Origin: Bdellovibrionaceae bacterium UBA2351
GTDB taxonomy: Bacteria > Bdellovibrionota > Bdellovibrionia > Bdellovibrionales > Bdellovibrionaceae
Direction of reading: 5' to 3'
Assembly: GCA_002344565.1 (NCBI GenBank)
Contig: DDTZ01000080.1
Location: 7,374-61,333 of the forward strand
Length of the DNA: 53,960 nt
The stretch's first letter is position 1; every line of letters begins with the position of its first letter. Positions 16,931-24,295 of this stretch are shown piece after piece. The notes below the pieces were generated by a model. It was not told where the DNA came from. It searched no databases and was given only the letters and a program-made list of their open reading frames with translations. The position numbers and the translations under genes were made by a program.

Positions 16931-17350
16931 ATGAGCCCATCTCCTACGGATACGTTAACTGTGAAAGATATCGTTTTCACGCATGGTGAAATTTTTAAAG
17001 TTGTTGACGATTTCTATAATCGCATTCAGCGAGATCCTGTTTTGCAAGTTCCTTTTCAATCAGTTCATGACTGGCCCGAACACATCGATCGTATCACTCA
17101 TTTTTGGTGGATTCGAATGGGCGGACAGCCGTATCAATTTTCTGAGTACAATCCCGTGCCTAAACATTATTTCGCAGGCTTCAATCAGGAATTGCTTAAA
17201 CGTTGGTTGGGAATTTTCAATGATACGCTAAAAGACAACTTAAAACCGTCACAAGCTGTGTTGTGGTTATTAATTGCAGAAACTATTGGTCGAACACTAA
17301 CCGCCAAGAATGACATCTTTGAACAGATGCAGAAAAATAAGGTTGAATAG
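16931..17350 (+). CDS. Group III truncated haemoglobin
   Basis: A 139-residue haem protein of the truncated globin fold. FYNRIQRDPVL is the usual B-helix start; H79 (PKHYFAGF) aligns with the proximal haem ligand, and W92 in LLKRWLGIF matches the invariant Trp of group III. These proteins handle oxygen, NO or peroxide in microaerobic bacteria. It is monocistronic, divergent from radD. A structured intergenic element follows. Confidence 0.85.
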   Translation: MSPSPTDTLTVKDIVFTHGEIFKVVDDFYNRIQRDPVLQVPFQSVHDWPEHIDRITHFWWIRMGGQPYQFSEYNPVPKHYFAGFNQELLKRWLGIFNDTLKDNLKPSQAVLWLLIAETIGRTLTAKNDIFEQMQKNKVE

Positions 17351-17358
17351 TAGATGTA

Positions 17359-17429
17359 GCCACGCGGGTGAGAACCCGCAAGTGCTGAAAGAAATCAAAG
17401 ATAACAAAAGATCCTTGCGGTAACGTGGC
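17359..17429. other. Structured intergenic element with competing hairpins
   Basis: An outer stem GCCACG/CGTGGC (17359-17364 with 17424-17429) encloses either a short hairpin GCGGGT/ACCCGC (17364-17369 with 17374-17379) or an alternative stem CCGCAAG/CTTGCGG (17376-17382 with 17414-17420). The two inner stems exclude each other. It fills the gap between the convergent globin and DoxX genes. It has no U-tract on either strand, so it is not a standard terminator. Confidence 0.5.
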
Positions 17430-17437
17430 CGTTTATC

Positions 17438-17833
17438 TTATGGGAAAATGTGTCTTAATTTAGAATCACGTAAATACAACCCTAGCCAAACAAAAATGGC
17501 GATATAGATTGGGAATAACGTGTGAGTAAAAAGGGGATTGCTGACGCGTACGTGGCTTGCAATCGCACCACCTAAATAGCCAGTTAATAGAACCGCGCCT
17601 AACAAAGCAGTGCGTGGAATTATGTAAAGCACAGTGCAAACTAATAAGATAGTTCCCACCAACGGCATTTTTTCAATTGGCCACTGTAAAGCGGCACCAG
17701 CCTCCAAAGCTTCGGGTGGTAGTTTGTCCATGAAAAATTTAATAGTCGCATCAAAAAGTAAAAAAGCGACAGCTAGTCCACTTAATATTCGGCCAATCCA
17801 ATGTAGTTTACTTGCGGTTCCTGTTTGAATCAT
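17438..17833 (-). CDS. DoxX-like membrane protein
   Basis: A 131-residue inner-membrane protein with four hydrophobic segments (about 13-30, 55-75, 80-95 and 105-122). IGRILSGLAVAFLLFDATIKF and the rest match the DoxX-like family (PF13564), linked in other bacteria to thiosulfate or redox stress. An AAAGGAG site precedes the ATG. It lies on the same strand as the ABC-F gene, 121 bases downstream of it. Confidence 0.85.
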   Translation of the reverse strand: MIQTGTASKLHWIGRILSGLAVAFLLFDATIKFFMDKLPPEALEAGAALQWPIEKMPLVGTILLVCTVLYIIPRTALLGAVLLTGYLGGAIASHVRVSNPLFTHTLFPIYIAIFVWLGLYLRDSKLRHIFP

Positions 17834-17954
17834 TATTTCTCCTTTAGGGTTATCGAAACGAAGTTAGTAGGCCCAGTATTCCATAAATGACTACGAATGG
17901 AATCTTTTTTTCTGATCGTGCAAGTGATGCCGTTGAAAATAGAAAAACAAAAAT

Positions 17955-19454
17955 TCAATCATCGCGTAGTGAAAAGTCAAACACCTCCGTCACATTTGCA
18001 TTTTTTAAAAAAACCTCATCATGAGAAACAACTATGAGTGCGCCTTGAAATTCGCGAATAAAGTTTTCCAAAAATTGAATATTCAAAAGATCTAAATTGT
18101 TGGTTGGCTCATCTAAAATCAAAATCTCTGGTTTTTCTGCGCTTAATAGCCCCCGAGCTAGCGTTGCTCGCAAACGTTCACCACCGCTTAAAGAACTTAC
18201 CTTTTGAAAAACCGAATCTTTTGTGAATAAAAATTTAGCTAAACCGTTTCTGATTTCATTTTCATCAAGCCTCGAAACGTCGCGAATATTTTCAAAAATG
18301 TTTTTTCTTTCATCCAAAATAGAGCATCGCTGATCAACATACAGTATTTTCAAATTTCCCCGACAGAGTTTACCGCGTGTTTCAAATGAAGTTCCTAAGA
18401 TGGCCTTAATTAAAGTAGACTTCCCTGCACCATTTCCACCTTTTAAGGCTAAGCGTAAATTTCCTCGCCATGTAAAGTTTAGATCGTTTGGATAAAGCCA
18501 GTCTTTAAATTTAATGTTGAAGCCTCTAGCCTCGGCTATCAATTTTTGATTGGGAATAGGCATACCAGTTAAATTCGCATACATGATGGGATCGATTTTC
18601 ATTTCGTCAAACGCCTCGTAGGCATTGCGAACGGCAGAGTTTGCGTGCGCCAAAGTCAATGCATCGATACTGCCTGTGGTGACTTGTGCGCGGCGTTTAC
18701 GTGCTCCCAGTAAAATCTTTGGTATACCTCCGCGTTCAGCAGTCTCAGCACCGCGTCGGTTGCGCTTTTCCTGCCGAGTCATTTGTTCTATGCGATCGGC
18801 TTGGGCTTGATCTCGATCACGTTTGGCAGAATCTAGTGCCATACTTAGATTTTTTCGTTCATTGTTCTTAGCATTTTCATACCTGTCCCAGCCATCACCA
18901 AACTTGCTCAGTCCACGATTAGAAAGCTCTAAAATGTCTTTGCATAGTTGCAGGCATTGGCGATCATGGGAAATCAATAAAGCCCCGCCTTCTCGTCGTT
19001 GTAAATAGTGCATAAGTGCTTCGCGACCTTCGCGATCTAAATCGTTGGTTGGCTCATCCAAAATCAGAAATTGGTTTCCCAGAGAATGGGCTAGTCGAAC
19101 TCGCATCCATTGTCCGCCGCTTAAGTGCGTGCATAGTTTTTGGCGATCAATGCCATCGAGTAATTTTTCTCCTAGTGTTAGCCAAGAGTAGTCTTCAGTT
19201 AGAAATTCTTCGATCGTTATGGGCGGTGGTTCTTGGCGCTGATGAAACAATGTGACGGGAACATTGCGGCGAATAGAGCCCGTGCTTGGCTCAATTTCAC
19301 CTACCAAAAGTTGTGCTAAACATGTTTTTCCAACGCCATTAGGACCCACGAGCGCCGTTAGCTTTGGATGAATTGTAAAATTTAAATTTGAAAAGAGTAT
19401 GCGCCCACTTGGTAATTCAAGAGAGACGCCACTGGCAGTGACGATTGCATTCAT
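17955..19454 (-). CDS. ABC-F family ATPase
   Basis: A 499-residue protein with two ABC ATPase domains and no membrane part. Domain 1 has GPNGVGKT, LSGGQWMRVRLA and LILDEPTNDLD; domain 2 has GGNGAGKS, LSGGERLRATLA and LILDEPTNNLD. The linker (about 195-260) is highly charged and helical. ABC-F proteins act on stalled ribosomes, either as translation factors or as antibiotic protection. It is shorter than Uup or EttA, and the exact subfamily cannot be fixed. Confidence 0.9.
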   Translation of the reverse strand: MNAIVTASGVSLELPSGRILFSNLNFTIHPKLTALVGPNGVGKTCLAQLLVGEIEPSTGSIRRNVPVTLFHQRQEPPPITIEEFLTEDYSWLTLGEKLLDGIDRQKLCTHLSGGQWMRVRLAHSLGNQFLILDEPTNDLDREGREALMHYLQRREGGALLISHDRQCLQLCKDILELSNRGLSKFGDGWDRYENAKNNERKNLSMALDSAKRDRDQAQADRIEQMTRQEKRNRRGAETAERGGIPKILLGARKRRAQVTTGSIDALTLAHANSAVRNAYEAFDEMKIDPIMYANLTGMPIPNQKLIAEARGFNIKFKDWLYPNDLNFTWRGNLRLALKGGNGAGKSTLIKAILGTSFETRGKLCRGNLKILYVDQRCSILDERKNIFENIRDVSRLDENEIRNGLAKFLFTKDSVFQKVSSLSGGERLRATLARGLLSAEKPEILILDEPTNNLDLLNIQFLENFIREFQGALIVVSHDEVFLKNANVTEVFDFSLRDD

Positions 19455-19534
19455 AAATAAACCTTCACACGGAATGTGTGGAATTGAAGTTAAATTAAAA
19501 AGATTTAAACTGGTTTATTTATGCTCTCATAGAC

Positions 19535-19609
19535 TCTGGGTTTAGCGCCCAGAAGTAATAGGATAAGTGCAAACGACCTGAATTTCAAGTCGTTTGGTTT
19601 TTCCTATTA
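19535..19609. other. Structured intergenic element downstream of tpx
   Basis: Two nested or adjacent structures: TCTGGG/CCCAGA (19535-19540 with 19548-19553), then a long element in which TAATAGGA (19556-19563) pairs with TCCTATTA (19602-19609) around an inner stem AAACGAC/GTCGTTT (19571-19577 with 19589-19595). On the plus strand GGTTTTT follows the inner stem. It could end tpx transcription (minus strand) or be a small RNA; no promoter is evident. Confidence 0.45.
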
Positions 19610-19620
19610 AGATCAAATAT

Positions 19621-20124
19621 TTACATATTGTTTAGGGATTTCATCGCAGCATCGTAATTAGGTTCATTAACGATGTCTGCCACTTGTTCCGTATACAGAA
19701 TTTTATTATTTTCATCTAGAACGATAACTGCACGTGAGCATAATCCTGCTAAAGGACCATCTTGGAGTTGTAAACCGTAGTCTTTTGCAAAAGTGCTGCG
19801 GAATGAAGACATAGTTTCTGCGTTAGCAATACCTTCAGCCCCACAAAAACGTTTTTGTGCAAAAGGAAGATCTGCAGAAATGTTAATTACTACAGTATTT
19901 TTTGTATTAGCAGCATCTTTGTTAAAGTGCTTTACGGATAAAGCGCATGTTCCCGTATCAATACTTGGGAAAATATTTAAAACTTTTTTCTTTCCTGCAA
20001 AAGAAGAAAGCGTCGCTTCTGATAAATCCATTTTTGTTAATTTAAATTCTGGAGCTATTGAGCCAACTTTTGGCAAATCGCCAGTCGTGTTAATAGGATT
20101 TCCTTTTAATGTAATCTTAGCCAT
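19621..20124 (-). CDS. tpx: Thiol peroxidase (atypical 2-Cys peroxiredoxin)
   Basis: Reduces peroxides with thioredoxin electrons. The 167-residue protein carries the Tpx signature: peroxidatic C60 in PSIDTGTCALSV and resolving C94 in AQKRFCGAEGI, the usual 34-residue spacing. It starts MAKITLKGNP, and the ATG follows AAAAGGAG. No signal peptide. Divergent from the SRPBCC gene at 20199. A hairpin-rich region lies downstream. Confidence 0.96.
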   Translation of the reverse strand: MAKITLKGNPINTTGDLPKVGSIAPEFKLTKMDLSEATLSSFAGKKKVLNIFPSIDTGTCALSVKHFNKDAANTKNTVVINISADLPFAQKRFCGAEGIANAETMSSFRSTFAKDYGLQLQDGPLAGLCSRAVIVLDENNKILYTEQVADIVNEPNYDAAMKSLNNM

Positions 20125-20198
20125 GTAATTCTCCTTTTAAGTGATGTTCGATACTGTATACCAAGATTTTAGGTGTCGGGAAGAAAATAGGAGGCGTT

Positions 20199-20597
20199 AT
20201 GAGTTTTCCAGTGAAACATATTTCTATATCCATTAAACGTAAAGTGGAGGACGTATATGCATTTGCTTCTAATCCAGCTAATCTTCCGCGGTGGGCCGCC
20301 GGTCTAAGTGGTTCCAAAATAGTGAATTCTGGGAAAGACTGGATTTGTGAATCACCGATGGGTCAGGTCAAAGTTAGATTTGCAGATGCGAATACATATG
20401 GAATTATGGATCACGATGTGACTCTTCCTTCAGGGGATATAAATCATAATCCATTTCGAGTTTTTAAAAACGATGATGGCAGTGAAGTAGTATTTACGTT
20501 ATTTCGTTTGCCTCAGATGTCCGACTCAGACTTTGCTCAAGACACACGATTCATTGAAGATGATCTTAAGGCCCTTAAAAAAATTCTAGAAAAATAG
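20199..20597 (+). CDS. SRPBCC-fold small-ligand-binding protein
   Basis: A 132-residue START/SRPBCC-like protein: HISISIKRKVEDVYAFASNPANLPRWAAGL (6-35) is the typical first strand and helix pair, followed by a beta sheet and a C-terminal helix (EDDLKALKKILEK). It probably binds a hydrophobic small molecule; no catalytic motif is seen. It stands alone, upstream of the ArsR unit. Confidence 0.8.
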   Translation: MSFPVKHISISIKRKVEDVYAFASNPANLPRWAAGLSGSKIVNSGKDWICESPMGQVKVRFADANTYGIMDHDVTLPSGDINHNPFRVFKNDDGSEVVFTLFRLPQMSDSDFAQDTRFIEDDLKALKKILEK

Positions 20598-20642
20598 GAA
20601 TAGCGCATTTTTGCTAGTGATTTCAGCCATTTGAATACGCTA

Positions 20643-20671
20643 TTGACGTAATCTTTTTTTCACTCTATAAT
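20643..20671 (+). promoter_or_regulatory. Sigma70-type promoter of the ArsR-AHSA1 operon
   Basis: TTGACG (20643-20648) and TATAAT (20666-20671) are separated by exactly 17 bases, 36 bases before the arsR-like ATG. It is the best consensus match noticed in the window. Confidence 0.8.
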
Positions 20672-20688
20672 TAACTAATCGGTTAATT
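20669..20688. promoter_or_regulatory. Candidate ArsR operator overlapping the -10 box
   Basis: AATTAAC-N6-GTTAATT is a perfect inverted repeat that overlaps the -10 box and the expected transcription start of the operon it precedes. A bound dimer would block RNA polymerase, so autorepression by the ArsR-type product is likely. Confidence 0.65.
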
Positions 20689-20707
20689 AACGGAAAGGTT
20701 AAATAAT

Positions 20708-21073
20708 ATGCAAGATAATCTGAGTGTTACCTTTGCAGCGTTAGCGGATCCAACTCGGCGGGCAATGCTTGCAAGATTGTCGCAAGGTGAGGCCAACGTT
20801 TCAGATTTAGCGCAACCATTTTTGAAAGAAATGAGTCTGCCTGCCGTCACCAAACATTTAAAGGTTTTAGAAAAAGCGGGATTGATTACGAAAACTCGCG
20901 ATGCTCAGTGGAGGCCCTGCAAGATAAATGCGGGCGCTCTAAAAGACGCTGCGGATTGGATGGAACAATATCGCATTTTCTGGGAAGAAAGCTTTGATCG
21001 ACTAGATGAATACTTAAAAACAGTAACGGGTAACAAAAAAAAGAAAGGAAAGGCCAATGTACGCAAAAAGTAA
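20708..21073 (+). CDS. ArsR/SmtB-type (SdpR-like) repressor
   Basis: A 121-residue winged-helix protein: FAALADPTRRAMLARLSQGE, then a recognition helix region SLPAVTKHLKVLEKAGLI (about 44-61). There is no Cys metal site, so it is of the SdpR-like, non-metal kind often paired with AHSA1 genes. The end overlaps the AHSA1 gene by 17 bases. Its own promoter holds a palindromic operator. Confidence 0.9.
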   Translation: MQDNLSVTFAALADPTRRAMLARLSQGEANVSDLAQPFLKEMSLPAVTKHLKVLEKAGLITKTRDAQWRPCKINAGALKDAADWMEQYRIFWEESFDRLDEYLKTVTGNKKKKGKANVRKK

Positions 21074-22004
21074 TTCAAATGAACTTAGAATCATTCGGGT
21101 CTATGATGCTCCTGTAAAAGCGGTGTGGGATGCTTGGACAGACCCTAAACAAGCAGCGAAATGGTGGGGTCCTCGAGGTTTTACGATTACAACTCATAGT
21201 AAAGATTTGCGTGTGGGTGGTTCTTGGAAATATACAATGCATGGACCTGATGGCAAAGATTGGCCAAATCTAACTAAGTACTTTGAAGTCGAGCCGTATA
21301 AAAAATTGGTTTACGATCATGGTGGCACAGAAGACACGCCCCCTTTATTTCGCGTGAGTGTTACATTTACCGATGAAAAAGGAAAAACAAAAATGGATAT
21401 GCGAATGATATTGGCGTCTCCAGAGGCGGCCGCGGAAATTGCAAAATTCATTAAGGCGGCGAGCGGAAATTCAACATGGGATCGCTTAGCGGAATATGTA
21501 GAAAAAGAAAAAACTGGCAAAGATGTATTTGTCATCAATCGCACATTCAAAGCGTCCATAAACACCATGTTTGAAATGTGGACTGATCCAAAACACATTG
21601 CGAAGTGGTTGCCTCCGACGGGGATGACGATGCAGTTCCTGAATGCAGACATCAAAGCCGGTGGCAATTCTATGTATATGATGAGCGGTGGCGATATCAA
21701 AATGTACGGACGCGCAGAGTATCTGAAAATCGAAAGACCAAATTTAGTTGTTTATACACAGCAATTTTGTGATGAGAAAGGAAATATAAGTCGCCACCCA
21801 ATGGCTCCGACTTGGCCAGAGACGATGTTGACCACAGTGAAATTGTCTGAAGAAAGCGCCGAGGAAACGCGCGTGACAGTGACGTGGGAAACGTATGGAA
21901 ACTGCACTCCGGCGGAGCTTGCTGAATTTGTAAAAGAAAGAACAGGCATGACGATGGGTTGGACTGGTTCGTTTGACAAGCTTGAAGACTATTTGCAAAA
22001 ATAG
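21057..22004 (+). CDS. Tandem AHSA1/SRPBCC-domain protein
   Basis: A 315-residue protein with two AHSA1 domains in a row: domain 1 (about 5-150) begins NELRIIRVYDAPVKAVWDAWTDPKQ, domain 2 (about 158-314) begins FVINRTFKASINTMFEMWTDPKH. Most ArsR-linked AHSA1 proteins have one domain, so this is an internal fusion or duplication. It probably binds a hydrophobic ligand. The start overlaps the arsR stop region, with AAGGAAAGG as ribosome site, so expression is coupled. Confidence 0.88.
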   Translation: MYAKSNSNELRIIRVYDAPVKAVWDAWTDPKQAAKWWGPRGFTITTHSKDLRVGGSWKYTMHGPDGKDWPNLTKYFEVEPYKKLVYDHGGTEDTPPLFRVSVTFTDEKGKTKMDMRMILASPEAAAEIAKFIKAASGNSTWDRLAEYVEKEKTGKDVFVINRTFKASINTMFEMWTDPKHIAKWLPPTGMTMQFLNADIKAGGNSMYMMSGGDIKMYGRAEYLKIERPNLVVYTQQFCDEKGNISRHPMAPTWPETMLTTVKLSEESAEETRVTVTWETYGNCTPAELAEFVKERTGMTMGWTGSFDKLEDYLQK

Positions 22005-22010
22005 TCTTCA

Positions 22011-22385
22011 ATGATTTCAAAATTACCTATTTCCGATTTTACGAAAAAAGTGATCGACTTAATTCGAAAAATTCCTTCCGGTAGGGTAGCCACCTACAAA
22101 CAGGTGGCCGAACTTGCCGGTAAGGAACACGCCTCGCGCGGTGTCGCTTGGATATTGAATACCTGCTCAACAAAATACAAACTACCTTGGCATCGCGTTC
22201 TAAGCTCTCAAGGAAAAATATCTTTTGATTCTAAAACCTATAATTTTAAAGAGCAAAAGAGGCGCCTCCGGCTTGAAGGAGTCGATATAGACTCGTCTGG
22301 TGCATTGAGCTTAAATATATTCCAATGGAAAAAACGACCTATAAAGAAAAAACGATTACGTGGTCAACCGAAGATGTTCAACTAG
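22011..22385 (+). CDS. Alkyltransferase-like DNA-lesion sensor (ATL)
   Basis: A 124-residue MGMT-fold protein. Where O6-alkylguanine transferases have PCHRV, this one has PWHRV (59-63): the acceptor Cys is replaced by Trp. This is the mark of ATL proteins (E. coli YbaZ, yeast Atl1), which flag alkylated guanine for nucleotide excision repair. The arginine finger region (SRGVAWILN, R43) is retained. A basic tail (KKRPIKKKRLRGQ) ends the protein. It lies 6 bases after the AHSA1 gene. Confidence 0.9.
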   Translation: MISKLPISDFTKKVIDLIRKIPSGRVATYKQVAELAGKEHASRGVAWILNTCSTKYKLPWHRVLSSQGKISFDSKTYNFKEQKRRLRLEGVDIDSSGALSLNIFQWKKRPIKKKRLRGQPKMFN

Positions 22386-22453
22386 TAAAGCTCTGGTTCC
22401 AGCTCAATAGTTGTTGCATTTTTTCGAGATATGCCGACAATAGTAAGCTCATC

Positions 22454-23140
22454 ATGAAGACGAAGTTTTTTGGACAGGGATTTAAATTAATGATCCCAAT
22501 TACCACCGGCATAATTCCTTTTGGCGCTGTTGTCGGCACACTGTGCTCGGAAGCTAAATTTAGTTTTTTTCAAACAATGGGAATGAATATTTTTGTATAT
22601 GCAGGTGCTGCTCAGTTGGCTGCTATTGACCTAATGACCCGAAATGCGCTTAGTTTAGTGGTCATTGTTTCTGGTTTGGTAATCAATCTGCGATTTTTAT
22701 TGTATAGCGCAGCGATGGCACCTTTTTTAAAAAACTCAAATTTCCTAACGAAGCTTTTTTCGGCTCATATGTTAACTGATCAAAGTTATGCCGTCATGTC
22801 TGCTAATCAAGAAAGACTTCCAACTAATAAAGATGCCGTTAATTTTTATTTCGGTGCTTCTTTATGTATGATTTTGGTTTGGCAGCTGTCAGTAGTGGCT
22901 GGTTTTATATTTGGAAATTTTGCTCCGGCTTCCTGGGGTCTAGATTACGGAGTTCCTTTGAGTTTTGTGGCACTGCTAGTTCCGACTTTAAAAAATAAAA
23001 AATATGTAGTTGTTTCGGTATTCTCTGCCGTTGTTTCTGTTTTGTTGTATAGCCTGCCGTTTAAGGTCGGTTTAATTGTGACAGCATGCTTGTCTATCGT
23101 ACTGGCGGCTTATTTGTCTGGAAAAAAGGTGAGCTCATGA
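22454..23140 (+). CDS. azlC: AzlC-family branched-chain amino acid exporter subunit
   Basis: A 228-residue inner-membrane protein with several hydrophobic segments and the AzlC signature (GIIPFGAVVGTLCSEAKFS, MNIFVYAGAAQLAAIDLM, NLRFLLYSAAMAP). With AzlD it exports branched-chain amino acids or analogues. The ATG at 22454 is chosen because it starts the homologous part after the end of the ATL gene; a frame from 22325 overlaps it. The stop shares ATGA with azlD. Confidence 0.88.
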   Translation: MKTKFFGQGFKLMIPITTGIIPFGAVVGTLCSEAKFSFFQTMGMNIFVYAGAAQLAAIDLMTRNALSLVVIVSGLVINLRFLLYSAAMAPFLKNSNFLTKLFSAHMLTDQSYAVMSANQERLPTNKDAVNFYFGASLCMILVWQLSVVAGFIFGNFAPASWGLDYGVPLSFVALLVPTLKNKKYVVVSVFSAVVSVLLYSLPFKVGLIVTACLSIVLAAYLSGKKVSS

Positions 23141-23469
23141 TCGAGGCTCAGTATTTTTGGATTAATATTGTGTTCCTTGCTATTGGGACAATTGTTATTC
23201 GCGGCTCAATTATTGCGGTATCGGACAAAATTCAAATATCTGACCGCGCCAAGGAAGTATTTTCGTACATTCCTGCTGCTATTTTGCCGGCGTTTGTAGC
23301 ACCAGCCGTTTTTTTTCATCAGGGCTCTGTTGATTGGGTCATGGGTAAAGAGCGTTTGATTGTTTTGATCTTGGCATTTGTCGTTTGCTTTAAAACTCGC
23401 AGCACAGTTGTCACAATTGCAACGGGTCTATTAGCTTTGTATTTAATGACCCAGGTCTTCGGAGTTTAA
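23137..23469 (+). CDS. azlD: AzlD-family exporter subunit
   Basis: A 110-residue protein with four hydrophobic segments; IRGSIIAVSDKIQISDRAKEVFSYIPAAILPAF matches the AzlD family. It forms the second subunit of the AzlCD exporter. Its ATG overlaps the azlC stop by 4 bases (ATGA, 23137-23140), so synthesis is coupled. Confidence 0.88.
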   Translation: MIEAQYFWINIVFLAIGTIVIRGSIIAVSDKIQISDRAKEVFSYIPAAILPAFVAPAVFFHQGSVDWVMGKERLIVLILAFVVCFKTRSTVVTIATGLLALYLMTQVFGV

Positions 23470-23551
23470 TCTTGAAACAATTAACCTGTCGTGAACACTT
23501 GCCGATGCTATTTACTGCAAATTTTGTGGAACGAAAATTTAGGAGACGTTT

Positions 23552-24121
23552 GTGAAAATAGTATTAGACATAGTAATAGTACTTTTGTTTCCGACTTTTG
23601 TACTCGCTAAATCTGATCTTACGGGAAAATGGATTACCGAGTGTAATGTATCTGGAAAGCATTCGTTTAAAGCCACGCTGACATTTCAAAATAACAAAGA
23701 AAACATTGATTTTAAATTATTTGAAGACACAACCTGCAAAGAGCATTCTTTGAGTGTTTCCTACATTGCTAGTTACATAACAGGCGCCAAGTTTGGAGAA
23801 GGAAAAAAATTTAATAGTACCCCAGAAAAAGTTCAAATGACGGTTCATCTACAAAAAGTCATAGACCAATTCAATAGAGCAGAAACTGAAGATGGTTGCG
23901 GTTTTAAAGATTGGAAGCTGAATGTGGCTCGCGATGTTTCGGGAAAATTTTGCCGCCCCTTCAAAATGCCGACGGTAGGTAAAACAGTATACGATATATA
24001 TAAGTTGAACCTCAACTCGTTAGTTTTCGGAGGCTTGCCGCTCAAATGGGATATGGTTGATCCTACCGTGCGTCCAAAGCAACTATCTAAAACAGAGTTT
24101 TGGATAACTAAAGAAAAATAG
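23552..24121 (+). CDS. Secreted protein of unknown function
   Basis: A 189-residue protein from a GTG at 23552 with AGGAG 5 bases upstream of the spacer. A signal peptide covers 1-19 (cleavage after VLA). The mature part opens SDLTGKWITEC, a lipocalin-like pattern of a Gly-x-Trp start followed by beta strands, with four further cysteines. The lipocalin resemblance is weak. No family is assigned. About 170 bases with nothing recognisable follow before the next gene. Confidence 0.65.
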   Translation: MKIVLDIVIVLLFPTFVLAKSDLTGKWITECNVSGKHSFKATLTFQNNKENIDFKLFEDTTCKEHSLSVSYIASYITGAKFGEGKKFNSTPEKVQMTVHLQKVIDQFNRAETEDGCGFKDWKLNVARDVSGKFCRPFKMPTVGKTVYDIYKLNLNSLVFGGLPLKWDMVDPTVRPKQLSKTEFWITKEK

Positions 24122-24295
24122 ATGTAATATTTAACTGGGCCGTTAGATCGATTTAGTTCCATATGCACCACTGTTAGTGCCGAATGGTCAACTGGGTTGG
24201 TATGTTTAATGCCAAAATTTGTCCCCATGCATGATTTGATTTTATTTCCCGATTTTTTGGTTGCTCGATGTTCGTGCACTTGTTATCCAAATTAA

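Noticed and set aside
17351..17437. tRNA or known riboswitch in the structured gap
   Set aside because: No T-loop (GTTCGAATC-like), no cloverleaf lengths and no riboswitch core are visible.
17878..17910. ATTCCAT/ATGGAAT hairpin followed by a T-run on the plus strand
   Set aside because: No plus-strand gene lies upstream, and on the minus strand (the direction of the ABC-F and DoxX genes) there is no U-tract. The stem is short; chance is likely.
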